This document shows positions 1 through 11,345 of a stretch of 64,000 nt of DNA, one piece after another (position 1 is the first letter of the stretch; each line of letters begins with the position of its first letter). The stretch is taken from assembly GCA_024220505.1 (NCBI GenBank), contig JAKZZE010000006.1:992001-1056000 (forward strand), in the 5' to 3' direction. Under the pieces are notes generated by a model. That model did not search any database. It saw only the letters and a program-made list of their open reading frames with translations, and was not told the DNA's origin. The DNA comes from Rhizopus arrhizus. Lineage: Eukaryota; Mucoromycota; Mucoromycetes; Mucorales; Rhizopodaceae. The position numbers and the translations under genes are program-made.

Positions 1-556
1 GTAATAGTTATTTAGAAAAAGGTAGAAACAAAGATCAAGAAACAGTTTTGGTACTTTTTGAGACTGATCTTTATTTCAGTTTAAGTTAAATTAAAAATTA
101 TTCTAATTGAAGGCAGGTATTTATATCTTGTTGAGTGAGTGGCTTGATATCTTCTATTGTAGGCGTTCTTCTAACATTCAGGTGCTTTAGCAAGTGTCAT
201 CTATAATTATGATTATAAAAACTTTTCATTTGTTCTTTTGTATGTCTGTCATAGATTATCTTTTATTCTGTGAATTCCTCACTGATTTGAATAACGTTAT
301 TTTACGCGTTATTTCAATTATGTGAAAGATTAGCAATATTTCTGATATTGGATTGGATCTTGTTATTTTAGTTGATACTTCTTCTTATCAAAGAACTCTC
401 ATTAATACAAAACATATTCTAAAAGAGTATGTTTAATTGGAATTGATTGTATGATCTTATTTAAGTAAACTTATATTTTTATTTTATTTAATTATGATCT
501 TGTATTAAGACTTATATTTATGAATGTCAATTACAATCAGTTGCTGTTCTACAACA
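1..556 (-). repeat. LTR family A, solo copy cut by window edge
   Basis: This AT-rich block is the reverse complement of the blocks at 9792-10359 and 34156-34722. Those copies start TGTTG and end ATACAACA. Here the outer end, TTCTACAACA, lies at 556, and about a dozen terminal bases are missing beyond base 1. It contains a reversed TATAAATA-like box. No internal retroelement sequence is visible on its right, so it looks like a solo LTR, but an element to the left of the window cannot be excluded. Confidence 0.8.
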
Positions 557-1428
557 TTCCAACACAGATCAATAAAATACTTTGATTAGATTTTTATATT
601 AAGCGTTATTCATATTAACTTCACATAGTCAAATAAGATGATATGGTTGTAATTTAGTTTATTGATAATATGAGCATGTTGGATAGGGAATGACAATTAC
701 TTACCTGATCATCATTAGTCATGAAAACATTTATCCTGACTGAGATAGTATTGTTAGCAATCATATCCAATCACGGAACTAAAAGTCTTTATATTCATCC
801 GTACTGTCTCCTTAAATAGTCCTATGTCCAGAGTTATCTGAAACCATCCCAATAGCATAGTTGACAATACAAGCTAGGAACAGGCTAAACTAATAATTAG
901 AAATAGTAATCATCTATTCTGTCAAATTGATTATAAATCTGTCCTAATTCTTTATCCGTATCATGTCTATAAATACTCTCACTTTTTACATGTATGTCGT
1001 ATTTACTCTAATAATCTCCTTAATGTCGTGTGAGATCACTCAAAAGATTCTTAAAATTAATAATTTGACTGTATATCATATATAGCACTTCGTGCTATGT
1101 ACGATAAACAGCCCACACAATTTATACCGTACTACCTCGGACCCTAAATCATATTGTTATATTCTAAGACGTAGTTTGTATTGAATGGGCTCTCTCTCTC
1201 GTCCTTACTCAATAAAGAGGTTCAAGAGACTCATCGATTATTTGATTTATTTGTTAATTTTATTAATCGAGAGAACAACACGCCTATTCCACAATGTAGA
1301 ATTGATTTTTAATCTGAATAGTTTTCTTAACTTAATAAAGAGATACCAAGTTCTAACAGTATTTCTTTATCTTGATTGCTATATTATATTTACCTAAAAC
1401 TCTCCTTTCCTAAACAGTCTCTATCGGC
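557..1428. other. AT-rich sequence without recognisable gene
   Basis: Apart from the LTR-B insertion at 995-1293, I see only AT-rich non-coding sequence with frequent stops in all frames. It is the host DNA into which LTR-B inserted. It may be old LTR or intergenic sequence. Confidence 0.6.
995..1293. repeat. Solo LTR family B (299 bp), copy 1
   Basis: The element starts TGTCGTATTTAC and ends CTATTCCACA. It is flanked by perfect 5-bp duplications ATGTA (990-994 and 1294-1298). By eye the sequence is identical to 11047-11345, which has a different duplication. TG..CA ends, a 5-bp duplication and lack of coding sequence identify a solo LTR; the parent element is not in the window. Confidence 0.88.
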
Positions 1429-1747
1429 GTTCCCACGACTATATCGGAACCTGATTACAACAACGGCAGTTCAATCCAACTTTATTCGATAATTATCGTT
1501 AGATCAATAATTTATCTACTTCATTGTCCCTTGATTCGTCAAGAAGACAGCGGTTATTGATTATCCACTATCTTTCCTTTATCTTCCCATCCTTCCCACA
1601 TCATTCTTTTAACCGATCAATTGAAATAGCGGTAAAGACCCAGACATCCAAAAAGTATAAATAGCCTCAAATGTTTTTCATTAATAAAGCAACATATAAT
1701 CTTTAGTTTCACAACTATTGTCTTTTATTTTAATACTTGGCAAAACA
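1429..1747 (+). repeat. Truncated LTR-I fragment
   Basis: It matches the last three quarters of LTR-I (compare 40715-41140), from the CTATCGGCGTTCC motif to the terminal TTGGCAAAACA, and includes TATAAATAGCCTC followed by AATAAAGC. About 100 bp of its 5' end are missing. It abuts LINE-A0 without a duplication, so the junction is a deletion scar. Confidence 0.8.
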
Positions 1748-1962
1748 AACCGCTTCTACGACACGTTATACAGGATTCTTCCTTTACTGGCTTTGTACCA
1801 ACTGCTTCTGATGATCTCCCTCCGGACTGTGTTCCTTCCATATTGAAGGTTCTTGCTTATGCTGACGATGTGTGCGTGCTTCTTCATTCTTTTGAAGACT
1901 ATCACCGCTTACAACACCATCTGGATCGCTACAGCCTAGTCTCCAATGCTAAGGTTAATATC
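1748..1962 (+). pseudogene. LINE-A0 reverse transcriptase fragment, left block
   Basis: The frame ending at 1962 reads through the RT palm motif (LAYADDVCVLL, around 1853-1885) and the following helix, as in L1-like LINE reverse transcriptases. The N-terminal two thirds of the protein are missing, replaced by LTR-I. The reading frame resumes at 7611 once LTR-D and LINE-A are removed. It is close to, but distinct from, LINE-A ORF2 (LLSYADDLEVFL). It is non-functional. Confidence 0.82.
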
Positions 1963-2188
1963 TGAGATATTTGCAGATAATAAAGTGAGAAAAAAGAAAG
2001 GAAACAGTACTTGAAAACTAGTGAATGAGTCTCTATGTAACCTCTTTATTAGATTTCAAGACGAGAGAGAGAACCCATTTAATCAAACTACGCCTTTATA
2101 TAGGAAATGAAATTATTCAGGGACCGAAGTGAGTTCAAGGTCAATTTTAGTATTGAGCTTGAACAATATAAACATTGTAAAGATACAA

Positions 2189-3487
2189 ATGACAGAATTT
2201 GACTCTGGGAATAACCTATCCTGGAGCGATGTAGTGGCTCGAGGCCATAAAGCCAAAGTCGTCACACCCATACAACGTCGTGATGTCACCAATGACCCTC
2301 GCGAGTTTACCACATCTAAAATAATTTATGAGATTCCCGACATTTCTCGTCTTCTTATAGCTCAAAAAGCTCAATCAATTGTCCAACAAACTCTGACTCC
2401 TGGCTCAGTTTTGTTCTCATTTCCAACATCTTTATTTGACCATTACACCCAGGCATACAAATGCATTGAAGATCAAATCGGAGCTGTACATGGCTTCCGA
2501 AACATCAGCAAATATGACCATCGTCGAAACCATAAGGAACTTTTGATCGAAGCTAAATTTCGAGAAGCTGTAAATACAGATAAAGCGATCATTTTAGGCA
2601 TTACCCACAAAAATGTAGTGATCAAGGCAGCCCCATCTAAAGGGGACCAGCCCAAAAATCTGATTAGAGTGCAAATGGATCTCTTGCACATTCCGGAAGA
2701 AAATAAACTGCTTGAAGAACTTTTGCTCTCTCTTAGACATTATGGAAGGGTATGTCAAATCAAACAATTCTTCTGTGGTGGCTATTTTGAAGGCAAACTG
2801 TCCGTGTTGATGGATGTCTCCACACCATCCGAAGATGCCCTAACTATCCGCCCACTTGACCGAATGCTCTATCTACCAGCTTGGGATACTTATGTACCTG
2901 CATCATTCAAGGGAGCCTCTCCTGTATGCTACTACTGTAGAAAATCTGGTCACATTCGTGGTGCTTGTCCCTCTCTAGCCAAACGACTCTGCTCTAACTG
3001 TGGAATTAGAGGGCACACTGTGCGCTACTGCACTACACCACCTGTAACGGAATCAGAGGAACTGGACAACTATCTTATAGCGACACAGACGACTAGCGAG
3101 AACAACACTTTTGAAGATGATATCATAGTTCATACACCTGAAGAAAATACTGAGGAGACAGAAGAGTTGAGCACAGCGCTTATCATGACACTGGATGACA
3201 TATCAGAAAATGATTCAGTTGATCATGAACCCGCCAACATGGAAGTAGAGAAAGTGCGGGAACCTTTTGATCCCCAATCACACAACGGTACTCTTGCCTC
3301 AAAATATGCACCATATGAAAGCGGTTTGTCCATGAAAGTAGACACAGAAGAAGAGATGTCAACCAACACAAATCATTCTGCAAAAGGAAAACAACTCTTG
3401 ACCAAACGTCACCGAATCGACACTAGAAGTTCTACTAAAGCCCAGCCATCAGGGGCATCTGTAAACTCTTCTGCCCTTAGGGCGTAA
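2189..3487 (+). CDS. LINE-A ORF1, zinc-knuckle nucleic-acid-binding protein
   Basis: A 432-aa open frame starts at the first ATG after the target duplication (MTEFDSGNNLSW). Two CCHC zinc knuckles are visible around residues 247-260 (CYYCRKSGHIRGAC) and 268-281 (CSNCGIRGHTVRYC). An acidic, serine- and threonine-rich tail follows. ORF1 proteins of this type bind the LINE RNA and form the ribonucleoprotein used for target-primed reverse transcription. The ATG at 2129 in the same frame lies in the host LTR and is not the LINE start. The stop TAA overlaps the ORF2 ATG by one base (TAATG), suggesting termination-reinitiation. The frame is intact. Confidence 0.88.
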   Translation: MTEFDSGNNLSWSDVVARGHKAKVVTPIQRRDVTNDPREFTTSKIIYEIPDISRLLIAQKAQSIVQQTLTPGSVLFSFPTSLFDHYTQAYKCIEDQIGAVHGFRNISKYDHRRNHKELLIEAKFREAVNTDKAIILGITHKNVVIKAAPSKGDQPKNLIRVQMDLLHIPEENKLLEELLLSLRHYGRVCQIKQFFCGGYFEGKLSVLMDVSTPSEDALTIRPLDRMLYLPAWDTYVPASFKGASPVCYYCRKSGHIRGACPSLAKRLCSNCGIRGHTVRYCTTPPVTESEELDNYLIATQTTSENNTFEDDIIVHTPEENTEETEELSTALIMTLDDISENDSVDHEPANMEVEKVREPFDPQSHNGTLASKYAPYESGLSMKVDTEEEMSTNTNHSAKGKQLLTKRHRIDTRSSTKAQPSGASVNSSALRA

Positions 3488-6400
3488 TGAATCATAAATC
3501 AATACGAATTGCTTCTTTAAATGCTCGCAGCATTTTCAAAGAGGCTGACAAACCAATACAAAAATCTTTCACTCACTATCTTCGTTCCCGTTCTTTACAC
3601 ATCGACATATTATGCCTTCAAGAAGTCTCCTCTTTTCGTTCTCAAGACCATCTCACGGACGATCAGTGCCACTATTTCTCGTCTTTCATTTTTCCTCGAT
3701 GCTCTACACTTCTTACAAAGCATTGTGCAATTATATGCATCAACCCTTCCTACTCTCTCATCAATTCCTCAATATCTGTCGACGAACGTTGCATTACCGC
3801 ATCAGTCATTGACTCTAACAATCAGCCACTATGCCATATTATGAATATTTATGCCCCCGCCCAACCTGCTGAGCGGCTCACATTCTATGAATCTTTCCTG
3901 CTCCTCCCCTCCGTGGACAGTATGGCTGAGGATTCATGGATACTTTTAGGAGATTTCAACATCTCTCTTCAACAAGGATCCAGCATCAACCATCTAAAGA
4001 TAAAACCATGGTATGACTGGTTGCAAACACATTTTTGTAACAATTTCGACAATACTGCTCCAACATTCAATCGTGGCTCTGCAAACTCTACTATTGATTA
4101 TATTTATCATCACCATTCTCTGGCGCCTAGGGTATCCAACGCACAACAGCTGTTTCTTCCGACATCATGGACTGATCATTGCTTACTTACAGTGGACCTG
4201 TTGGGAAACCGACAAGATGTTGGCCCAGGAGCCTGGCGATTTAATCCCACCTTGTTATCTGACAAGGAGTTTGTGGCTCTTATAGAACAAACGGTATCTC
4301 TATTTTTTAATTCTTTACCTAATGATTTTTCACTTCCATCTGCTAGCTATAATACTCATAAACAGCAATGCTCACCACAAGATCATTGGGAACGACTCAA
4401 ATTGCTCCTTCAACAAACAGCAAAGCGCTACAGTCATGGCTCCCGGGCAAGATTCCAGAACAAAATTGACAAGTTGCAGCAAGCACGACTCCAGACTCAA
4501 GATGAGGAAACTTGTTAGCGGTTACAGACTCTAATAGACGAACGTATACGAGCTGACACACACCAATCTATGCTCCGATCTGCTACACGATGGCATGAGA
4601 ATGGGGAACGTAATAACAAATATTTCTATCGCGTTATTCGTGAACGGCAGGCACAACAAACAATCCAGTCTTTACGTTGCTCTTCCACTGGGTCTACCTT
4701 GACAACCGTTGGGGATATTATCACAGAGGCTCGAAACTTCTATCAAAAGTTATATACACCTGATGCCATTGATGTTGATGAGGTGAACAGGCTCCTGGAT
4801 ACTATTCCAAATGAGACTAAGATTTCGAAGCAACAGGCTGCTGCTTTGATATCGGCACCTACGGAGATTGACCTCATAGCTCTTCTCTCTCACTCTCCAG
4901 CGGGTAAAAGCCCAGGTATGGATGGTATACCTTTTGAGGTTTATAAGTACTTGGCGAGCAATTCCAAACCTTTTCTTGATCTATTCCATCGGATTGTTCT
5001 GGACGCCTTTCAAGGGATTTTCCCCCCATCTTGGCAACAGACTCGTATGGTATTACTGTTCAAAAAAGGAGATCCTCAGCTTTTGTCGAATTGGAGACCC
5101 TTGTCACTGATCAACACGGATGCAAAGATCTTTACCAAATTGCTTGCCAACCGCTTCAACAAGCTGTTGCCTCAGCTGATTAATCCGTATCAAACCGGTT
5201 TTTTGCCGAACAGATTAATCTCGGACAACGGGTGGTGGAACCAAGTTTTGATGGAAAATTTACGGGATGCAGCTCCAGAACTGCCGCAAGTGGCAGTACT
5301 ACTGGACCAAGAAAAAGCTTACGATCGTGTACATCCTGAGTACTTGCAAAGGGTGCTTGCTCGATTCGGCTTCCCTGATACGTTAATCGTTGCTCTTACA
5401 GGCCTCTTCTTTGACACACGCATCTCTGTCTCGATTAATGGCTGGCTAGGATCTCCTATAAAGCAGTTACGTGGCCTTCGACAAGGTGACCCCTTGTCTC
5501 CATTATTGTTTAACTTAGCTTTCGAACCACTTCTTCGATCCATTCTTGCGTGTCCTAGTTTATCTGGTGTGAGCCTTGCGCCAGTTCCTCTGAAATCTAG
5601 TGTGCGCTGCTCCCCAAGACCGCTGGATTTGTCTCGTTCTGACCTACCATTGCCTCCTTCGATTCTGGGATCTTCACCCCCACCGGTTAAGCTACTCAGT
5701 TATGCTGATGATCTCGAGGTGTTTCTGTCACATCCAAATGAATGGCCAGACCTTTTGCAACTCTTGGATCAATACGGAAAAGCCTCTAATGCCAAAGTCA
5801 ATCTCGGTAAGACCGTACTGTTATCACTCTCGGGTGTTTCTCATGACACTTGGATCTCGATTGCACGGTCTTCCGATCTGACGTGGCATGATGCCTCCGT
5901 GAAAACAGCTGTTCGATATTTAGGATATCCTTTATATCATACTCGTCACCAACTTCTTTCTTACCTAAATGAGCTCAAACTGAAAATTATACGACAATGC
6001 CACTTTTTGAAGGAACGTCATTTGTCAATTAAGGGATCAGGTTTGGTTGCTAACTCTTTGATTCTGAGTACATTATGGCACATACTACGGGTGACTCCAG
6101 TTCCGAATACATGGTTAAGCGAGGTACGATCTATCGTACGTAAGTTTCTCTTGCCCTTTTGGCCTGCACCTTCGTGGTCTAAATTGTGTCTTCCGCAAAA
6201 ATATGGTGGAGTGGGACTGGTGGATATAGAAGATCAAAGCCTAGCTCTTCATTTGATCTACCTCCAACGTCTTCTAGGTCGTCATCGGCCTTCAGATTTT
6301 GTATCGCCTTGGTTGGTCCGTGCTTTACAATTGTACACTGGACATACATCTATCTTACCGATCATGTTATATCCTGACCGCTACCGGTCGCTAGTATCAC

Positions 6401-7428
6401 GCTCCCCCTTATTAGGTCGCATGATGACCCTTATCTGTCGTCTTCCTTCCTTTGATCTTTCTCCTGGCTGGCCGGTGCGTTGGTTTCTGGATTTACCCCT
6501 CTCTGCGATACTGACTTCGATACATCCCGCATCTGGGAGACCATCTACAGTGGCACTTTCTACACTATCCTTGAGATATTTGCTATCTGACCTATTCTCC
6601 TGGGAACAAACACGCAATACATTAGTTCTTCGAATTCTTAGATCCACCAAATTAAAGGCCATTGCAAGGGAGCTTTTCCCGTCGGCAGGTCCTTCGGAAG
6701 CTACTCTGCAACTCCCAACCTTCTTTTGCTGTTATCTAAATACACCAGAGCAAGGAGCTTATTCTCCTGTACTCTTCTCCCCCAGAGACTCTGACTGACT
6801 ACCATCTAGCTCTCACTGGCTATTACGTCCAAGATATGGTAAGTCTATAGCCATTCGGTCTGTTCCTCTTCAGGCTATACGCCGCAACTGGAACAAGCTC
6901 CTAGAAGATATCCCTCAAACCATACATCCACCGTTACGCCTTCCAGCCGAAATTATTTTGTCTTCTGTTTGGAAGACCTTTTGGGCACTACCACTCCCTC
7001 AAGCCGCAATCACGCCTTGGTGGCGACTTCTACACAATTCTATTGGTGTAGCCTCAAAGCTTTTTCGCTGGAATCCGACCAGCTTTCCCTCGCCCCTCTG
7101 CCGTTTTTGCACGGAAGTGGAAGATACGTTTCATTTTGTAGTTGGATGTCCCACAAAGTGGGTGTTTTGGTCTGCTGCTCTGGCTGAAATGAATTTAGCT
7201 GCTTGCTTCAAAACTTCAGAGGATGTATGGACTGCCCTAGTGACGTTTCAGGACACTGCAGACAACCTTCAGATAGACACTACAACGATGTGCCAACTCG
7301 GTTTCATTTTCTTAGCTGTATGGAAACAACACTGGAGATGCGTTTTTGATGACACTCCTTGGTCTCTGTCTGCTGCTCTAGCTTTATTACAACAAAATCG
7401 TCACTTGGTTTTGCCAGATTTAGAATAA
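3487..7428 (+). pseudogene. LINE-A ORF2, endonuclease / reverse transcriptase, two in-frame stops
   Basis: One continuous frame of about 1,313 codons begins at the ATG overlapping the ORF1 stop. Residues 1-235 are an apurinic-type endonuclease (LNARS, CLQEV, LGDFN, SWTDHCLL). RT follows with GKSPGMDGIP, NWRPLSLINTD, LRQGDPLSPLLFN and the catalytic YADD near residue 739. A zinc-ribbon-like C-terminus (CRFCTEVEDTFHFVVGC) lies near 1206. In-frame TAG (4516-4518) and TGA (6796-6798) interrupt it. Both fit single C-to-T changes of CAG and CGA, which is inference. RT motifs resemble the L1/Tx1 group of LINEs. Confidence 0.9.
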
Positions 7429-7610
7429 TTAACGTTCAATTTTAATAAAGTTTACACTTATACAAAAAAAAAAATATAAACATTGTATATAAGCTTTTAA
7501 GGAATATGTAATAAGTAATATTATGTATTCAGTACTTGTTATTTCTTATATAAGATCTGAGTAATCTCATACGAATAATAAGTATTTAATGAGGTAAATA
7601 CGACAATATC

Positions 7611-8138
7611 CACAAAACTGAAGCTTTTTCGTTAGACGGTCGGCCATATCCTGAATGGGTTGAATTTTTCTCCACACAAGGCATTACCAAATGGCACGAT
7701 CATAGCTCACCTAGTCCATTGCGATACCTTGGCTTCCCGCTAATACAATCTCTCACCTAACGATGTTATCTAGAAGGCCAATTGCTTCAAACGGTTCAAT
7801 CACAATGTGACATCTATTCACAACGTCAACTCTCCATCCGAGGTCGGGCCACTATAGTTAATTCATTGATACTGTCGAAAATATAGTATGTTCTACGCCT
7901 GGTACACCTACCAAAGGGTTTCTTCAAGAGGCTTCGGCCCATCATGTATCAGTTTGTTTGGCGAAATTGCAAGCCCACTATCAAGAACGCTCAATTATGC
8001 TCTCCTGTTCAATCTGGCGGGTTAGGCTTGCTTGATCCGATGATTCAACAACATAACCTTCAAATTCGCTGGATTGAACAACTAATTGGCGATTCGTTAC
8101 CTTACTCATGCAGTCAACCTTTTTTGTTGGATCATTTA
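7611..8138 (+). pseudogene. LINE-A0 reverse transcriptase fragment, right block
   Basis: This continues LINE-A0 from 1962. Translated pieces show the post-palm region (RYLGFPL; RQLSIRGRATIVNSLILS; LCSPVQSGGLGLLDP) typical of L1-like RT connection segments. There are stops around 7759 and 7885 and at least one frameshift near 7920. It ends at the TA where Tc1-a inserted. Its decay is greater than that of LINE-A, in line with its being the older host layer. Confidence 0.8.
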
Positions 8139-9244
8139 CAGTAGGTCAAAAAACTGCTGCAAGGAATCCATTTTTCTCAGTTTTTGTAGCGTACATCCTG
8201 TCACAATGGTACAAACTGCCTCTGTTCCTACGTAGTAGATTTCCTACATGTCTTGAAAAATCCGAAAGAGTTTAAGCCCTTTCGGATAAGTATTGAAGGA
8301 AGTATGAGGTGCGCAATTTGAAAATTTGAAAAAACGAAAATTTGAACGAAATGAATTTATTTATTAATATTTAGTTGATCCTCCTTTTCTATTAATAACC
8401 TCTTGAATTCTTGCCGGCATGCTATCGATGTACCTTTGGCAAAGTTCTTTATCAAATTCATTCCATGCTTTTTCTACTCGTTCCCAAAGCTCATCCGTAT
8501 TCTTTGCTCTACGTTCGTAACAGCTGAGCTTTAACTTCAGTTGATGCCATACATGTTCTATTGGATTTAAGTCCGGACTCTGAGCTGGCCAATCGTTAAT
8601 ATAGCGCACTTGATGATTATGTAACCAGGCTATTGTAGATTTTGCCTTGTGCTTTGGATCATTATCATGCTGAAAGTAAATGTTGGACCAGTTGAAATTG
8701 TAGTACTCCATAGTATCACGAAGTGTAGTGTCAAATATATGCTGGTAAACATCCGCGTTCATATTCCCATCGTAAATTTGACAAGCATATCCTGGTCCTT
8801 CAGATGTTATGCAGCCCCACATCATCAATTTGCCGGCTCCATGCTTGACTGTAAATTTCAGGTCACGATGTTGAAAAAGACCACTTGGCCTTTTCCAATA
8901 GTAGTTACCACCATCAGTGCCCCATCCATTGACCTTAGTTTCATTAAAGAATACTGTTTATTGTCAGTCATCCACTGTCTAATCCTGACGGTAGTTGACA
9001 CATTCTAACTGATGCTACATATGTGCTTTTGTCAGAAATAGCTTCTTTTTTTCTATTGAAAAATGGAACTCCATTGATTTCAGTACATTAATTGCTGACT
9101 GGTATGAGATATCATAGCCAGGTCCAGCCAGCTCCCGGCATACCTCTTTGGCAGTCTTTAGAACCCCTTCAACAAATTTACTCTTGATTAACTGCTTCGT
9201 CACTTTGGAGACTATTGTAGGTCTACTACCTGTGTGAAGTGTTT
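8139..9244 (-). mobile_element. Tc1-a, decayed Tc1/mariner element, truncated by Tc1-b
   Basis: The left end starts CAGTAGGTCAAAAAACTG directly after a TA (8137-8138). The right part is interrupted at a TA (9245-9246) by Tc1-b, and its far end is not recovered. It carries a broken minus-strand transposase. The terminal motif CAGTAGGT resembles that of Tc1-b and Tc1-c, so the families are related. A 9-bp hairpin lies near 8257-8286. Confidence 0.8.
8364..9244 (-). pseudogene. Tc1-a transposase, broken
   Basis: Two blocks are readable. 9203-9015 gives an N-terminal helix-turn-helix stretch (SKVTKQLIKSKFVEGVLKTA). 8828-8364 gives the catalytic C-terminus (FQHDNDPKHKAK, WPAQSPDLNPIEHVW) with 35 residues between the second acid and the glutamate. 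In between (8880-9000) the frame is shifted, and the first catalytic position reads FNETKVN instead of the usual D, so the triad is broken. The N-terminus is cut off by Tc1-b. The family moves by cut-and-paste into TA. Confidence 0.85.
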
Positions 9245-9791
9245 TACAGTAGGTGAAAAAATACGAGCAACCTCTGTTCGATTTGTCTTCATATCTTTTT
9301 ATTTTCGTGTGTACATTCGCCAGAGCTTTGATATCTCACAAACTAATTAAGGCAACAAAGATACATATAACGCACTAAAGAGATTGACTGTACTTGAAGT
9401 ACAAGCTTTTTAAAAAGGGAAAGACAGTCATAAAAAAAGCCAATGATGATTTTTCAAAATTCGCTAAGTTTATGTAATATTTTCTATACCTTCCCCTTGC
9501 TTTAATAACTGCTTCTACTTTGGCTGGCATACTATTGATGTACCTCTTGCAAGCATTTGTATTGAGCTTATTTCACTCTACATCTGCGCGTTGCTAAAGT
9601 TTTCTGACACCTCTTTCTCCGACTTCATGTGGTGTCAGGTTAAGTTTGAGCTGATGCCAAACATGCTTTATATGATTTAAATTCAGATTTTGCGCATAAC
9701 AATAATTTATATACTTTACACTGATACCGCGTAGCTACGCAGTTATGAATTTTAATTTATACTTTACGCCGCTATCACTCTGAAGGTATAC

Positions 9792-10359
9792 TGTTGTAGA
9801 ACAGTAACTGATCGTAGTAGACATTCATAAATATAAGTCTTAATACAAGATCATTATTAAATAAAATAAAAATATAAGTTTACTTAAATAAGATCATACA
9901 ATCAATTCCAATTAAACATACTCTTTTAGAATATGTTTTGTATTAATGAGAGTTCTTTGATAAGAAGAAGTATCAACTAAAATAACAAGATCCAATCCAA
10001 TATCAGAAATATTGCTAATCTTTCACATAATTGAAATAACGCGTAAAATAACGTTATTCAAATCAGTGAGGAATTCACAGAATAAAAGATAATCTATGAC
10101 AGACATACAAAAGAACAAATGAAAAGTTTTTATAATCATAATTATAGATGACACTTGTTAAAGTACCTGAATATTAGAAGAACGCTTACAATAGAAGATA
10201 TCAAGCCACTCACTCAATAAGATATAAATACCTGTTTTCAACTAGAATAATTTTTACTTTAACTTAAACCGAAATAAAGATCAGTCTCAAAAAGTACTCA
10301 CACTGTTTCTTGATCTTTGTTTCTAACTTTTATTTTATTACCTTAACCATTATACAACA
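9792..10359 (+). repeat. Solo LTR family A in Tc1-b
   Basis: The 568-bp block starts TGTTGTAGAACAG and ends ATTATACAACA, flanked by TATAC on both sides (9787-9791 and 10360-10364). The homologous uninterrupted site survives in Tc1-c around 13611-13622 (GGTATACATC), which confirms the insertion. It contains TATAAATACC. Confidence 0.92.
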
Positions 10360-10493
10360 TATACATCAGACGTCTTCAAATGATGATACTCTAACGTATC
10401 CATGTAAATAATGCTAAGTATATGCAGACAAGTCGTTGAGTTTATGTTATGGTCATAAAGCTGACATGTCTAAACTGGTCCCTGAGTAGGTAT

Positions 10494-10908
10494 TGATTTA
10501 TCCAAGAATAGAAAGGAACAAGAGAGGACGAGACTCGATTAAGAGATTGCTTTATTTAATAAGAAAATGATACTCTATTTATACTTTTCATACACGGATA
10601 ATATTTCATGTCATGGATTAATAATTAATGAGTATGATATAACTGATGACAAATAGATAATGGTTACGTGTTCTTCCATTGTTATCTTTGTCATCATAAG
10701 CATTTATCCATAGAATACTCGTATATGATTGACTGCGATTGACTGTGATTTAGTTCCTGGATTTAATATAATTTAACCGTGCAATTACGCAGCATCTTAT
10801 CCTTAATGAAGATTATCCGAATTAACCTGTAGCCTATCTATTGGATATATTTTACATGTAGCTTATTAATACTGTTTTCATATCGAGTTATGAATGATGG
10901 ATACATCA
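10494..10908. repeat. Solo LTR family C (415 bp) in Tc1-b
   Basis: The block starts TGATTTATCC and ends GATACATCA, flanked by GGTAT on both sides (10489-10493 and 10909-10913). Tc1-c has the uninterrupted site GAGTAGCTATGTGAC near 13740. On the minus strand it contains TATAAATAGAG followed by AATAAAGC, suggesting transcription in that direction. Confidence 0.9.
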
Positions 10909-11046
10909 GGTATGTGACAACACATGTTCATCCTACCGCTGCAGTGCTTTACTGTAATGTCGATGTGATGAGGGAGCAAAATGTCATTTTATACTACTCT
11001 ACACTACTTTACACCATCTTATCACCAGATGCTAATCTTTGCTTTA

Positions 11047-11345
11047 TGTCGTATTTACTCTAATAATCTCCTTAATGTCGTGTGAGATCACTCAAAAGAT
11101 TCTTAAAATTAATAATTTGACTGTATATCATATATAGCACTTCGTGCTATGTACGATAAACAGCCCACACAATTTATACCGTACTACCTCGGACCCTAAA
11201 TCATATTGTTATATTCTAAGACGTAGTTTGTATTGAATGGGCTCTCTCTCTCGTCCTTACTCAATAAAGAGGTTCAAGAGACTCATCGATTATTTGATTT
11301 ATTTGTTAATTTTATTAATCGAGAGAACAACACGCCTATTCCACA
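11047..11345. repeat. Solo LTR family B, copy 2 in Tc1-b
   Basis: The 299-bp block appears identical to 995-1293. The flanking duplication is CTTTA (11042-11046 and 11346-11350). Tc1-c shows the unoccupied site near 13870 (TTTGCTTCAGCTGAG). Two identical copies with different duplications indicate recent mobility of the parent family. Confidence 0.92.

Larger units (their letters stand above)
2180..7472 (+). mobile_element. LINE-A, L1-like non-LTR retrotransposon, near full length
   Basis: The element has ORF1 with zinc knuckles, ORF2 with endonuclease and RT, an AATAAAG signal at 7444 and a terminal A run ending at 7472. A 15-bp target duplication, AATATAAACATTGTA, lies at 2165-2179 and 7473-7487. 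Only 9 nt precede the ORF1 ATG, so the copy is either minimally 5'-truncated or has a very short leader. It sits inside solo LTR-D. ORF2 carries two in-frame stops, so this copy is probably dead. Confidence 0.92.
1963..7605. repeat. Solo LTR family D, split by LINE-A
   Basis: The two halves are 1963-2179 and 7488-7605, together about 335 bp, starting TGAGATATTTGC and ending AATACGACA. Perfect 5-bp duplications ATATC flank it (1958-1962 and 7606-7610). Removing it restores the RT reading frame of LINE-A0. Its reverse complement begins TGTCGTATTTAC, like LTR-B, so the two families may be related. Confidence 0.8.

Noticed and set aside
2129..2188. An upstream in-frame ATG extending LINE-A ORF1 by 20 codons
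   Set aside because: The extension lies in LTR-D and the target duplication, outside LINE-A.
8257..8286. Hairpin ATCCGAAAG...CTTTCGGAT as a terminator
   Set aside because: No T run or associated gene end; this is eukaryotic repeat DNA inside Tc1-a, and one short hairpin has no clear function.
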